A stretch of DNA of 64,000 nt from Rhynchonema sp. JSB1_4 (GCA_030248065.1 JASAMV010008972.1:1-64000); one strand, 5' to 3'; shown: positions 33,461-46,290, numbered from the stretch's first letter. Notes: generated by a model not told the origin, from the sequence alone. Translations and numbers: made by a program.

Positions 33461-33751
33461 ATGCGGTATACCGATCAAATCAAAGTAAAGTTAAATATGG
33501 CAAACGCAAAAAATTCCAAACTTGTTTGCTTCAATTGCTCTCCAGAAAATCTTTCGCTAAACTCCATATTTGGAACGAAGTCGAATACGGTTCACAAGCG
33601 CAAAGAAAAAACCAAAAATAAACAAGTTGTGAATGAGATCCCAATCAGTCGAAGCATCGAGGCACTGAGATCATCAAATCACGAAACGGAACGTGATAAC
33701 AACACAATAATATACATAAATGGTACCTACTGTACGCAACAAAAACACTAA
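33461..33751 (+). CDS. Small Lys/Asn-rich open frame, hypothetical
   Basis: A 96-codon frame from ATG reads MRYTDQIKVKLNMANAKNSK at the start and has a basic stretch (HKRKEKTKNKQ). The AT-rich base composition makes chance possible. No family, splice context or neighbour supports it. Confidence 0.15.
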   Translation: MRYTDQIKVKLNMANAKNSKLVCFNCSPENLSLNSIFGTKSNTVHKRKEKTKNKQVVNEIPISRSIEALRSSNHETERDNNTIIYINGTYCTQQKH

Positions 33752-33947
33752 ACAGCCATTGAGACACATCTCTGGAAGTATGTAGGCCCCACGCGAAATA
33801 AAAAACCCAAACAGTCTCCACCAAAAGGTACATATCCATCGCACTAAATGCAAGTCAATATCCTGTCTTATCTATAATTTTAGCTATCTAACAATCACAA
33901 AGACAAACGATTAGATATACAGTTCATTGACCATAAGTGCATTTGAT

Positions 33948-36939
33948 TTAGACCATTCGATAGAGCCGGTCCTCTTTCTTCATGCCGAATTGCTCCAGGC
34001 AACTCTCATGAATGAAACTGTATTCGGAGCAGAAACCGCAGAAAAGAACCTCTCTCGCGTACATCAGGTAACCTGCGAGCATGAATTTGAAGATCGGGAT
34101 TTGTGAATCGAGTTTCAGCTTAAAACATATTGGAAGATCGATCCTATCAATCGGTACTGCTTAGCTTAGACCGATCACCAAGTTTTGATCGTGGCTTAAA
34201 TTTAGGAAGCAATTCGTGGGCTTGCTTTCCCCGTTGTTTGTGATCATAATCGATCGAAAACTGGTCACGTGGCAGCGTTGATGGTGTTGGGGACCGCGTC
34301 CATTTCGTGATCGCGCGCTTGCGCGCTGGTACGTCAAAAACACGTTTTAATATTCTAATTCCGCACTTGCCTGCTGCACAAACAAGTACATAACATAACA
34401 TTGTATAATTACCGTGTTGTTCATGCATCTTCACCAGTCCCTGGAAAGTGTCCTTGTCAGTTTGGTGCATTTCGACGAAAATCTGACAAATCGGTTTGCT
34501 GGTGGTCTGATTGTTGAGGATCACTGGCAGGATTACGTATTCGGGACCTGCATGGGTATGCGATTGTATACCAATACAGTTTCTTGCGTGTGCTTGTGAA
34601 TATTATGATACCCAATGCACTCCAGAGATTGAGGCGAAATAAATGCTTCAATAAACGCGCACTTGTTTATTTTAAAATGTCGATCTTTCGTGTGTCTCTG
34701 ATTACCGTAACCGTTCGCAGGTAAAGGTATACGTGTTACTAAACCTTCGGAAAAACCCTGCCTTCAAGCGCGACCCAAGTTATAACACACCTTCGATATC
34801 GACTTTTAGTATGTCCACTTCTTTGTGACCAAATTCATCTTGAATGCTTTTGAACGTGGCTTTCCTCTGAGCGTGATTGGCGACAGGTCCCAAGGCGTAG
34901 GGGCGGAAGTCCATGCTGTAGAAAATGGACGAAATGTGAGACAATGGAATAAATTCCTCCGGTAACATCGTTAGTCAAGAAAAATACACTCACTTCGGAT
35001 TGTTTTTGAAGATTCCGGCAAAACCAGGGTTGGGGTCAAACGAATACGTTTTGCAAGTCGGTGCAACCTGCGTGAATGTACGATTACCTGAGTAAAGGTT
35101 ACCCGTTGTCTTATCGCCGATGCGATGGGTTTGGCTTTTCAAGTGCCAATGTCGGAACCCACTCGCCAAGCCCCGCTATACGAGAATTCGGGTTTGAGTC
35201 TTTGGAGCAGAAACAATTCAGTCAGGCTCTTCTACATGTCACCCTCGGGAATGAGGCCCACAAAACGTGAAAACTATCCAGCAGACATACATATGTACAT
35301 TAAGTACCTTACAGAATGTACTTCTATTTCAATTTTTTTCGAAATAAAAGAAACAAGTACTATACGACGAGTGTACAGTCATGCTCATGCATTAGTACGT
35401 ACAGCGAGCATTTCGCGTTCCCACGAGTTGTCGCCGCCCACGCCGAATGAGTAGATGATACAATTGGGTCTGACCCGCCACGGGTTGCACATCCATTTGC
35501 CTCCATCAGTCACGGTGCCCAAACGAACCAATGGGGACGGGCACGCGATCGTGGGCACCTATGGGGTTATGATGGCAGTGGTGCATGTCAGTCAAGTTAC
35601 GGCCAGTCAGGACGACGGGCAGTAATGGACGGCAAACGGGGCGGGGCCCACAAAAAAAAACACAAAACCCAAAAAAAACAGCAAAGGGAAAAAAAAACCC
35701 CACAAACACAACCAAGGAAACCCACACCACCCCAACACCCCACTCATTTTTCGCGTCCCTTTCAGATTATTTCGGGCCCCAACCATAGCCTATATTGTTC
35801 GTGACACAGGGCCCAAATGGACATTTTTAGCAATTCACTGGTTTTTCTGCAGGTGACGTGTTTGTTTGCCGAATATACTGATACCGTTTTGGGGTTTGGC
35901 GTGCAGCCTTCTTGCGGTTTCGCATTTTATTTTGCTACAAGCGAAACGAGAAAAATCCCGAAGCACAACGCTTCGTGATCAGGCTAAATCCAAGCCGATG
36001 AAGCTTAATAGCCCCTTTTTATGAAACATCAACCAGCCAGCTAACCGCCGTATAAATGAATCCAGCATGTCCGACTTTCCGCGCGACCACCGCTTTGCGA
36101 GCCGGCTCTTGTTGTTTGTAGATCTTAGCAGCCCAGGCAACATCACTTGAAGGCTTGGCATCGTCAGAAGCAGCAGACATGTGCACCACGACCATATCAT
36201 TTGGCTAATTGTAATGCGGTTGACGCAAGTCGTCTGCCAGAGGGAGTTCGCAGCATAAAACGCGTTGCGCATCATCCGGTCAAAAGGGGACCCGTATGAG
36301 ACAGGAGGGGCCATGTGCACTCACAATGGCGTGTTTCTGGGAACATCAAACATCAGATTGCCGTCGATAACCATCAGTTATTAGTGGACTCGAAAAGTTT
36401 TGAGAAGGCGATACATCCAACACTTAGAAAGCTGTTAGAATCTTTATACCTGCTAGTAATTTCTGCTTGGGATCAATGTTACATAGTACCTCTTGGCTAA
36501 ACAACGTTGCAGACACAAGGTGCCGCATGCAAAGAGGGATCCAGCTACAGACATGTGGTCGAAAAACAGCTGACTGTCTTTTGGAAAAAAATGTTGTGTT
36601 TGGTGCACATGTCTGGTCGCCACTGGTTTTAGGCCGTGAAGCAGTTGGCTGATCAGCAGCTACAGACGGGGACGACTGAAGCGTTTTCTTTAGTTTATCC
36701 AGTATTTTCGCTGGCGTGCGTGACAATGTGTTTCTGAAAACAGTAAAAATGAACCACATATATTTGCCATTTTGTCCTTGAAACATCACAACGCAGAAAA
36801 GACTTACCGTCCTGGTGATTGATCCCCGCTGTTGGACGAGGTGACAATCACAAATATTGCAATTGCGCCGGCCAAAAGTAGAAAGATTCGGCACGCGTAC
36901 GCCTGGTAGAAGGAACGACCGACTTGATTCGCATTTGAC
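33948..36939 (-). CDS. METTL24-like FkbM-type methyltransferase, membrane anchored
   Basis: Minus-strand exons, most with consistent phase: 36808-36939, 36450-36733, probably 36046-36204, then 35403-35558, 34994-35067, 34791-34915, 34413-34547, 33948-34072. The first carries a signal-anchor segment (FLLLAGAIAIFVIVTSS). Family motifs follow in METTL24 order: TDGGKWMCNP, CIIYSFGVGGDNSWERE, TYSFDPNPGFAG, MDFRPYALGP, VDILKVDIEGPEY (the FkbM acidic strand), ICQIFVEMH and a final CSEYSFIH. The fold suggests SAM-dependent methyl transfer in the Golgi or secretory lumen; the substrate is unknown in this family as far as I can say. One junction (36450 to 36204) is out of phase, so a short exon is missed or wrong. 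The first ATG was not fixed. Confidence 0.78.
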
Positions 36940-37970
36940 CTGCACCATGAGGGGTTACGGTAGTGGGGGCATACGGTATGTTACCGGTGGTTTCCACGTA
37001 GTAGTCCCGGCATTATGTGATGTGTTTTTACAAAATATCGAATATCTTAATTTTCCGCTCATAATACCAAGGTGTACACGTGGAAACCCCGCTTTGAGTT
37101 CCCACATCTCCTACTGACACCCTTGACATGCGATATTTCTGTCGTCTTTATTTGCTTCTCACAGCAAATCACCACGTGAGAACGTGTTACACAGCTTTGG
37201 CTCAAACTTTCAGAGACTTGCAAACGTATCTGACGCTGGGAACGGCGTCGATGCCTAAAAGCTGTTTACGATTACAATAAAAGTAACTTACCACATTTCA
37301 AAGTTTTTTTCACAGCGACTTTCTATTGTCATAAAACTGCATAACGCAAGTTGGCTACTATGCTCAGGTCAATTACTCAAAGCTAACAATTTACAATGGT
37401 TATGTGTAGCAGTCAGGTGTATTTGTGTATTTATTGTATACCATAGCCGCAAACACGTGCACAGCCAGTCATGGGATGCAGACTGCCCAAATGCCGTAAA
37501 ACCAGTAATGAAACGTGGCAGCGCAATAATTGGTGTGATCGATAACCTTACTGTCATTTGTGCCATGTTGTTTACTATACATACCGGCTGCACCTGCTGA
37601 TACATGGTATACATATACCATGGGGTATACATGTCGCCCACTCTCCAAAAAACAGTGAGCATGGTACTTACACATCCGTGATCTTCTATCCGTGATCTTT
37701 CTGGCTATCTTTGTGTATGACTAGACGGGACCCGTGCCAACGGCCCGGCTACAGCGCCGCGTGTAAGATATTTGTGAATTTCGTCGACTTTTTGTATATT
37801 TCAGGTTGCGTGCAAGTTGTCCGTGAATATAAGCCGTCAAAACCATGCGGTGTTGTGCTGAATATATGTACAAGCGTAAATTTGAATCACGTATACATAC
37901 ATATAATCAGCAATAATAACGACGAAGCAGATGAAACACATCGTTTGAGACAACAAATGTTGCCTGTCCT

Positions 37971-40536
37971 TCAGTCAAACAGATGCTTCGGCACTGCGCA
38001 GTTCGAAATCTTTTCCAGATCGACGTGGTTGGTCACCATTTTCCATTGGTTGTTTTTGTACTCATAGACGGCTTTGTTGATATCCACCATATTGAGCTGT
38101 CCGTAGCACATGAACAGCCGGCTACTAACGTTGACGAACAGGGGGCTCGACATTCGCCGGGGCAGACTGGCGACCTGTGACCACGTGTTGCTGGCAATGT
38201 CATAGCGTTCGCATTTGTCGGCTTGTGCTTGATGCTGGGGACACATCCTACGGATGACATCGCAGCCGCCACAGACCTGCAAATGGGGCGAGTTGCGTCG
38301 ACGACCAAACAACTAGCCGAAATCCGCGCACCACAACGCCGTTTCCATCTGCGAACATTCCATGGTCGTTTCGTTTGTACTTCATGTCCGGTAGTCGCTG
38401 CCACGTGTCAGTGGTGTAGCAATAGCTGAAGAATCTTGCCGTTGGCACTTGCGTACAGAGACGTCGTGAGCTGTCTTCGCAGTTGCAACCGCCCGAGAAG
38501 TAGATGGTGTCCTGCGGATTTGCGGGCGCTCGAAAGGTAGATTAATGTAGGTAATGTAGCAGCAGAGCACATGTAGAAATGTAAACTTGGATCTATATCA
38601 CCAAAACGTGATATTTGGCAGTACCCTTTACAAGTCGGAAATACTACAGAATGCCAAATAAGTCCGCTGGTTTATTTGGGTTTATTTCGGAGTTAGAGAT
38701 TTTAGAAAAACTAGTTTTCCAAATAGACATACATATTTGGGACACGCTCCTCAATGTAAGCGTATGAAACATCTGTAGCTGGTAATGACCATAGACCTTA
38801 TTCGGAAAATCTTCCGGTGGCCCCTACCAGTGTTCGAACGGGATCCCGATCCCGATCCCGATCCCGTCATTTTGAAAAAGTTAATCCTGATCCCGATCCC
38901 GGCCAAAAAAGCACCGGGATCGGGATTAAGTTTTGGGAACAAAAAGTAAAAAAATTATGCAATCATAATTCGCCAAGCGGTTGTAAGGGCGCGGCCATGA
39001 AAACGCGGGCGCGGGTCGGGGGTCAGAAAAATGTTTCAAGTGACCCGCAAACCGCGACCAGCAAGTGCGGCCATGCAAACGCGGGGCGGTCATTGGACAT
39101 AGAATTATTGCTGACCCGCAGCCCACAATCGTGTTTGCGTGGCCGCGGCCCTAAGAGGTGCTCGACGGCTGATTCCGCAAGCGTGATGAAACCGCAAGCA
39201 CCACCAATCGCGAACAAGTCGAGCTAGAACTGAACGGTTACACGAAGTTGTATCGAACGAAGGGACTCAGCTTCGAGGAAATGTTGTCATGGTGGGTAAC
39301 AAATGTGACAGGGGTTCCGCGACTGGCACGTCTAGCTTCCAAATATCTAAGTGCTCCGCCTACGAGCGTGCCTTCTGAACAGCTCTTTTCCGGTGCAGCT
39401 GATTTGTTTGATGACAAAAGATACTGCTTGAAACCAGAAAATTGTGAAATGCTTGTCTTTTTGTCAAAGACTATGCCATTGATCGATTACAATTATGACA
39501 TTTGAACTTATCCGTCATCAGCTATTCTCGATTTTCAATCGGCTTTGATCACTGTTCCGGGTGTTTATCCATGTGTGATAAACATGTTTCATGGTTGTCT
39601 GTGACATTAACGTGCATCGTATGCTTAAAAGAATAGAAACTATTGCTTTTGGACTATCTGGTCAATCCCGATCCCAATCCCGGGATCCCGGGTTTTCAAA
39701 ACCGGGATCCCGATCCCGACAGTTTCTTGATCCCAATCCCGATCCCGGGATTAAAAATGAATCCCGTTCGAACACTGGCCCCTACTGGTGACTTATTCGT
39801 GGGAAAATTGTTTGGCATCATCCGTTAGACACATGGTGTGCGAAATCAATAATTGATTGAGCAACAGCCACCTTAACAAGTGCCGTCCGTTGATAACCAC
39901 CTCGAAGACACATGCCAATGGTCATTGTTCTCTTTTCCCATTTAAGCCCATTTCCATGCGCCGGCAGAAACGAGCAGTGCGACGCGGTGGGTGATCGGGA
40001 ACAATCACCTCCTCCTCGGCGGTTGCAACCACATACATACAGGACGTCCTTGTCGGGCATGTAGCGGCCGTAATCTGCAATCAAGACGTAAGCAAGAGTT
40101 GGACTCGAAACGCTGGCCCGAATTTCCGAAAAGCACGCGCATCCAAAACAAGCTCGCTGACCTCTTTTGTTTGTTACGTGCTTATGCGTACAGCAGTGCT
40201 GGTTAACGCACGCCAGTTTTTGAAGCAAAAAGGTAATTACACATCGCGATGTGGAGAGCGTGCGATTCGGTATGCGGAGGTTAGAGCATAGGTTGACCTC
40301 TGCGCTTTATCAAAAACGACGGTGCGTTTTCAGATGCGGATGCTTGCTTTTTGGGAGTTTGGCCGCATTTTGTACGATTGCGCATCAGCTAAAAGTTGAA
40401 CACAATTTCGAGATGGGGACAAACAAGTCAACGGAGGAGGCTCGGCGTCCTTCACATGCTTCCACTGCTTCTCTGTGCCCACAAACTCGTCGATTCGACC
40501 GCCTAAACTAACTGACAGTCGTTTATGTACATCCAT
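37971..40536 (-). CDS. Kelch-repeat exons (beta-propeller), 3' part of a gene
   Basis: Clear exons are 38338-38511 (TIYFSGGCNCEDSSRR, then RFFSYCYTTDTWQRLPDMKY) and 37971-38276 (VCGGCDVIRR, CERYDIASNTWSQVASLPRR), ending in HLFD and a stop. Exon 39901-40074 reads DKDVLYVCGCNRRGGGDC, and around 40400-40510 LGGRIDEFVGTEKQWKHV. These show the kelch pattern of a GG turn, then YD..NTW. The many cysteines beside GG turns are unusual for cytosolic kelch proteins and suit an extracellular one. A hAT element sits in the intron between 39901 and 38511. Upstream exons are probably those listed as PAN modules. Confidence 0.65.
38828..39777. mobile_element. hAT transposon remnant with GGGATC subterminal repeats
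   Basis: The terminal inverted repeats CAGTGTTCGAACGGGAT and ATCCCGTTCGAACACTG are flanked by the perfect 8-bp duplication gcccctac (38820-38827 and 39778-39785). The subterminal regions are runs of CCCGAT/GGGATC. It contains a transposase C-terminal fragment (39248-39505). At 950 bp it is a deletion derivative of an autonomous hAT. It lies in an intron of the kelch gene. Confidence 0.92.
39248..39505 (+). pseudogene. hAT transposase C-terminal dimerisation (hATC) fragment
   Basis: An 85-codon frame reads VPRLARLASKYLSAPPTSVP followed by SEQLFSGAADLF and KPENCEMLVFLSK, the hATC signature (RLARKYL..PATSVPSERLFS..G). The BED zinc finger and RNase-H-like catalytic core are absent, so it cannot act alone. 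It may be the remnant of the lineage that mobilises some of the CAGTG-ended MITEs here, but the ends differ, so that link is unproven. Confidence 0.85.
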
Positions 40537-40739
40537 TGTTATTGGCTAATTGTCCAGTGGTCAACGCAAATCGGCAACTCTGATTGTGAACGCAGACAGG
40601 GACAGGACAGCCCTGAATGAGCGACAGTGCAAGACATTGGGCACCGCCAGCGATTATTGTTGACAACGTGCGTTGACTACGTGAATATAAGCCTTGTTCT
40701 CATAGACTGACTCTGGTCAACATTGATCAGTTTGTCTCC

Positions 40740-41090
40740 AATCCAAACGATTGACGATCCAACACAACCAGGTCTCGGCGGGATCATGTAGAATTGTGAT
40801 GTCGTCCATCGGCCACTGTCGTCAACGTCAGTCCGATAGGCTATCGTCAGCGCGCCCGAACACTTCACCAGGGTGGACACTGAAGAATGATGAGAAAAGA
40901 ACAACACGATGTTGCTTTACGCAACAATTTGATTGTGAGTTTCATGTGAACAACCTGCCGCGTCACGGTCACAAACAGCGGGAGTCAAACCTGCTGGTCC
41001 CGCTCGATTACCGATCTAATAGAATTCGGGGCGGCAATGTTGCCTCTCATAGACATTGAGCTTGCGCAGCACCTTGACCGTGCGCTACAA
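40740..41090 (-). CDS. Probable linking exons between PAN and kelch parts
   Basis: Two minus-strand stretches look coding. About 40980-41075 reads ECCASSMSMRGNIAAPNSIR and continues in phase from the PAN exon ending at 41461. About 40740-40890 reads SGALTIAYRTDVDDSGRWTT and SSIVWIGDKLINVDQ, kelch-blade-like. The phase between these two was not reconciled, so an exon edge is wrong or missing. Confidence 0.35.
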
Positions 41091-41460
41091 ACCCGCACAA
41101 TTGTATGGGGCCACTGTTTCGTCACACGCTGTTTTGTCCGCCGCTATTTTGACACCCGATGCCCGTACCCTACCTGGCTGCTCGTCGAGAGGTTCACATG
41201 ATCGCACCCGTGTTTGAGTCTGCGTAATGAAGAACTTGGTTCAACGCAACGTTTGCGCACTTTTTAGGAGCTTGAAGCAATACTCTGGTCACTTGGAGAT
41301 TAGTCCGAATGCTCAGTCTGACCAATCTGACCAATCACCTGTTGATACGCCTGTTCCTCTGCATTCAATTCGCACTTTGACCATTCGCTTCCATCACCTG
41401 TGTGTGTGGTTTGACAAATCAAGAATTAATAAATGCTTTCAAGTGCGGTTGAAACAGGAC

Positions 41461-43051
41461 TCACATTTATGTCCACACTGCATGCCATCGAAGTAGGTCA
41501 CTTTCGACGTGTCGTCGTACACAACGTTGTTGGCAAAGTCTTGCAGAGAGAAAGGGTCCCTCATCAGAATGCAGTTGTCCGCCGACTTCCCATTATCGTA
41601 GAATTGTCCAGCTCTGGATGACAAACGGATCGCTGTGCATAACGAAAAAGCAAACCCAAACGAACATGTGCTTATAGTACTGTGGTCAAATCAAATAGTC
41701 AAATCACATGTGTGCGTCTCGCGCTTATTTGGGGCTCAACTGTATTATTGCTTGATTTGACGACCTGATTTGACGACAGTACCATGAGCCCGAACATGTG
41801 CGCGTGTCAAACATGCAATCTTTCAAAGCGTCACACAACGCGGTGCAACCCTCAATGTTGTCCTGCGACGCGGTCATTCCCGCGTGGTTCGCCAACATCA
41901 AACCATCCTGACGGTAGCACAGTTTCGATGAGGCAGAGGAGCTTGAAGCTGCACATGCAAGGTAAACATTTCACGCCACGAAGCCTGACTTCCAAAGTGT
42001 TCCTGCCATCTGTCAATACATCCGACCTAAACTTAATGTAACTGGCACTTTATGCCTGATCCCAAAACACTTGCAAGACCACAATAATTTTCTGCAGGAA
42101 GGCTAGTGGGACACGAGTGAACAGTGGGGATCACTGTGTAAATACGCACAATGTCAGCTGTAATTCAAAGCCGATGCTGGGGAACAACGAGTCAAGAAAG
42201 AATGCAACAACACAATATTGTACCTGGTCGTTTGTTGAGTACCGGTTTGGTGGGCTCGCACGAACGTACCCGTTTTTGAGACTGCAACTCGAGAAAAATG
42301 CATGGTTATCAGGTTTTAAAACTGATCATTTTTCATTTGGGCATTTAAAGTGCACTTCATTGCCACACCTGCTGATGTGTCTGTTCTTTCGCATTCAGTT
42401 CACACTTTGACCATTCACTCCATTGACTTTCATCACCGTGATCGCTTGCACCTGCGTGCATCAACGTTGATTTTATTCTTCTCAAACAGGGAGGGAGCTA
42501 TAAACAACACTCACATTTCTGCCCACACTGCATGCCATCGAAGTAGGTCACGTTTGATGTGTTGTCGTACACAACGTTGTTGGCGAAATCTTGCAGAGTG
42601 TACGAGTCCCTAATGAGAATGCAGTTGTCCGCCGACTTCTCATTGTCGTAGAATTGTCCGGCTCTGCCAGTCAGGCAATAGATGACAAAAAACGTATCTA
42701 TTGAGCTAAGAAAAATACGTTTGCCAACTTGCAGTCCTTCAAGGCGTCGCACAATGCGACACAACCGTCAATATTGTCCTGGGTTGCGCGCATTCCCGTG
42801 TGATTGGCCAACATCAAACCAGCTTGACGGTAGCACACCTTGGATGCTGTGGAAGTGGAACCCGAAACTGGATGAAAAAACGAACGGGTGAATGAACCGT
42901 GAAGAACATTAGCCTTCTGCCTGCCTAAGAAAGTGCACAGAATACCACCCGCACACATACCACCAGCCCACAACACCATCAAACTAATTTGCAAAGCAGC
43001 CGCTTGGACCATCAGAGTTGGCATCGTAACGGAGCCATGATACATTGGCAT
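41461..43051 (-). CDS. Two tandem PAN/Apple-like modules, probable 5' part of the kelch gene
   Basis: Module 1 has exons 42729-42867 and 42511-42663; module 2 has 41813-41948 and 41461-41613. Each second exon is 153 bases. They encode near-identical sequence: KVCYRQAGLMLANHTGM, DNIDGCVALCDALKDC, AGQFYDNEKSADNCIL, then TYFDGMQCGQKC. The cysteine spacing and CDALKDC resemble PAN/Apple domains, which bind proteins or glycans outside the cell. A hydrophobic run upstream (LQISLMVLWAGGMCAGGIL, near 42940-42990) could be the signal sequence. The duplication is exon-pair exact, so it arose by intron recombination. Confidence 0.55.
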
Positions 43052-43142
43052 TCGGTGTAACTCCAGCAGAGCACTGATTATTGATTTGCAATGGAAGTAT
43101 GGAAGTGAAACACGGTATGTATGCAGGCTTTACCCACTCATT

Positions 43143-44844
43143 TAAAGGGTCTCCGCCATATATATTCGACCAAAACCAATCTCAATGAAACTTAGCACGG
43201 TGACTGGGTTTGGTTCAAAACACTCACGGCCAAGAAAAATTTTTCCCATATCAGCTCCCTGTCTGAGCCCGAAGGGCTGAAACGAAAAAATTTTGACCCT
43301 ACCACCGCACCATCAAAATAAAACATCGATCTGTTTCGCATGTTCTTAATGTGCCGTTTGATCACAAATGTTTCATAAACGCCTTGACTCTAATTTAAAA
43401 TTATACTCACTTTTTTGGCACAACCACAGCTCGCACCACTTTGCCAAAACCACGCTACTTTTAGAAAAAATTTTTCCGTTGTATTTTTGGGCCACATAGA
43501 CAGCACACAGAGCTTTACTATAAGATAGGTAACAAAGCCCATTTATCGTGCTATTCAAGCGATCAAAGACCAATTTCCCATCGCTGAGAAGTTTCGACAA
43601 AAGTTCGCTCAACTGTTGTGAGCCTCAACTTTTTGGCCCTTTTCTGGGGACCCCAAGCACACTTCTATGTAATAATTTCCTATTTTAATAACGATGTACC
43701 AAGGTGATATATAGCGCGTCACATAGTAAAAATATAGCTGTTGTTAATTATGTGCAAAACTATCTTGGTTCATCTGCATACTTGGAGGTACGAGCAAGAA
43801 ATGAATTTTACACAAAATCCACCATATCAACAAATTTTCGCTTCCGTCACAATTTTAGCCTACCTACTGTTGTAATGGAATTGTGGCATTTACTGTCCGA
43901 TGAAGCCCCAACGTTATTGTTGTTCATCGATCAAAATCCAACATTCTATCTCTAACGTATCTTGGGCAGAAGTCGTTCAAATGAAGGCACCGTTGACGCT
44001 GGTCCGGTTACAGGCCCGGTTGTAGTTCCAAGTCCAACGCACGGACCTCAATGATCACGATTTTTCTGAAGATACGTTAGAGCTAGAATTTTGGATTTTG
44101 ATCGATAAACAACAATGACGTTGGGGCTTCATCGAACAGTAGATACCACACTTCCATCACAACTGTGGGTAGGCTATAAATATGACGAAAGCGAAAATTT
44201 GCTAAAATTATGAATTTTGTGTAAAATTCATTTTTTGCTCGTACCTCCAAGTATGCAGATGAACCAACATAGTTTTGCACATAATTAACAACAATTATAT
44301 TTTTACTATCTGGCGTGCCATATGTATATCACCTTGGTACATCGTTATTAAAATAGGAAATTATGACATAGAAGTGTGCTTGGGGTCCCCAGAAAAGGGA
44401 CAAAAAGTTGAGGCTCACAACAGTTGAGCGAACTTTTGTCGAAACTTATCAGCGATGGGAAATTGGTCTTTGATCGCGCTGTCTATGTGGCCCAAAAATA
44501 CAACGGAAATTTTTTTTCCAAAATTAGCGTGGTTTTGGCAAAGTATGTAGCGCGAGCTGTGGTAGTGTCAAAAAAATGAGTATATAATTTGAAATTATAG
44601 CCAAGGCGTTTATGAAACATTTGTGATCAAACGGCACATTAAGAACATGCGAAACAGATCGGTATTTTATTTTGATGGTGCGGTGGTAGGGTCAATTTTT
44701 TTACGTGTCAGTCCTTCGGGCTCAAACAGGGAGCTGATATGGGAAAAAATTTTCTTGGCCGTGAGTGTTTTGGACCAAGCCCACTTACGGTGCCAAGTCC
44801 CATTGAGATTGGTTTGGTCGAATATATATGGCGGAGACCCTTTA
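43143..44844. mobile_element. Large palindromic fold-back element, arms about 0.8 kb
   Basis: Left arm from TAAAGGGTCTCCGCCATATA to about 43965, right arm about 44075 to 44844, nearly full-length inverted copies around a unique centre of roughly 110 bp. The outer TA on each side suggests TA target choice (AAGGGTCTCCGCC ends). Mirrored open frames (NYVGSSAYLEVRAKNEFY in one arm) occur in both arms but differ and look non-functional. No transposase domain was recognised. Confidence 0.8.
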
Positions 44845-45752
44845 GTGCACAAGAACACTGCTGCTGAAACTGGCATGCATGAGACAAAACGCGTTTCGAA
44901 CACGTAAGGTTTGAACTGAACCGGTGCTATTCAGGTTGAGTGGATGCAGGTGATGCCCATCTATTCATCCAGTTTTTTTTTGAAAATACGAGTTTTTGCT
45001 TTTAGTTGCTCTTGCTTGGCGGCCGTGTGAACATAAAAACAACCACAAAAAAGCAGGACTTGAAAACGCAGTCTTGTGCTACATACCAACCGGAGTTTTC
45101 CACGTAAAGCCGCACTATTAGAGTCCTCGGGGGCTCTAACGGAAAATATTTCACTTTAACTTTTTCTGGTCCATCAATTTTTCATCCAGCAGTAAACTTC
45201 CCAACACAGTTCGAATTAGTGTATCGGGGACCAAACTATCGTAGTACTTCCGTTGTTTTTTGCTTGTCATGAAAATCGTCATAATCACGATTGAAGAATG
45301 TCAAAATGCTGTTCTGAAATAATCCTGCTGACAAGGCTGGAAACCCTAAGTTTTCCGCTTAGGGTCCCCGCAAGTGGAAACAGTTCCACTTAAAAGCCCG
45401 GGGCTGTATTGGATTTTTCTTTTGGCGGGAGGGCCTATATTTTCCACCAATTTCCGGTTAGGGCTCCAGAGGTTTTTTGAGTGGGAAACTGCGGCAGTTT
45501 TAGATAGAAACGGTTAGAGCTGAGTACACCGGCAAGAATCTTATTTCCGAAACGTTAGTTGGTGTTTCATGCTTTTCCCACACACAGAGCGTACAGCCGT
45601 CAACTCATATAGTCAAATCTTGCTAGGTCAACTCGAGTGGCCCCCAATGATGAGCGCGAAAATGATATCAGCAGTTGACCATCTGAGTTGACGACAGTAC
45701 CGTAAGCCAAACGTCGCGCAACTGATCAATCCCAGTTTTTCAACACGCCCAA
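44845..45752. other. Intergenic, short repeats only
   Basis: No gene supported. 45100-45500 has scattered motifs such as GTTTTCCGCTTAGGGTC and GGCTCTAACGGAAA, and complementary-looking halves that may be a decayed MITE. Confidence 0.3.
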
Positions 45753-45767
45753 TCATGTGTATGTACC

Positions 45768-46290
45768 TGCAAAAATCTGGCTGATTGTGCCAGCCCGCCG
45801 AACCCCAAATTTGTCCGAAAACGGCGATGTTGGAAGCGCGATTTTCAGATTCTTGAAGGGTTGATATTTAGATTTTTTGAAAAGACACGACAAACATACA
45901 CCTGCTGCACCATGAGCGTACCTCACTTTTGTTTCGCCACTGTCCAATATCGGTATACTAATTTTATTGCATGTGTTAATAATAGCATGCGGAAGCGCCA
46001 CACCGGTGCGATAGGACGATAACGAACAGCGATGTAGCACACCCGGGTACAGATACCAAGATAAACAATTTCGTTTGTTAGTGCAATTTACTTCGTCGTG
46101 CTTTACTGGTTTGTGATTATTAGCATATATTGACATGGCAAAACAAACATGTCGTGACAAGCAAACGAATATAACTTCAAGATCATGGCCTTACCGAAGT
46201 TAATAATCGATCCAAATCCAACATGACTCGGCCAAGTGAGTTTCACGAATGATTGGCAGTGAGTGAGCATATGATCAATTCGGACCAGCG
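45768..46290 (-). CDS. Weak candidate exons 3' of the SUPT7L-like gene
   Basis: 46198-46275 reads MLTHCQSFVKLTWPSHVGF to a GTAAGG donor, and about 45775-45840 ends at a GTACAT donor. They may be two exons of an unrecognised gene on the minus strand. Support is only open frame plus donor signals. Confidence 0.15.
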
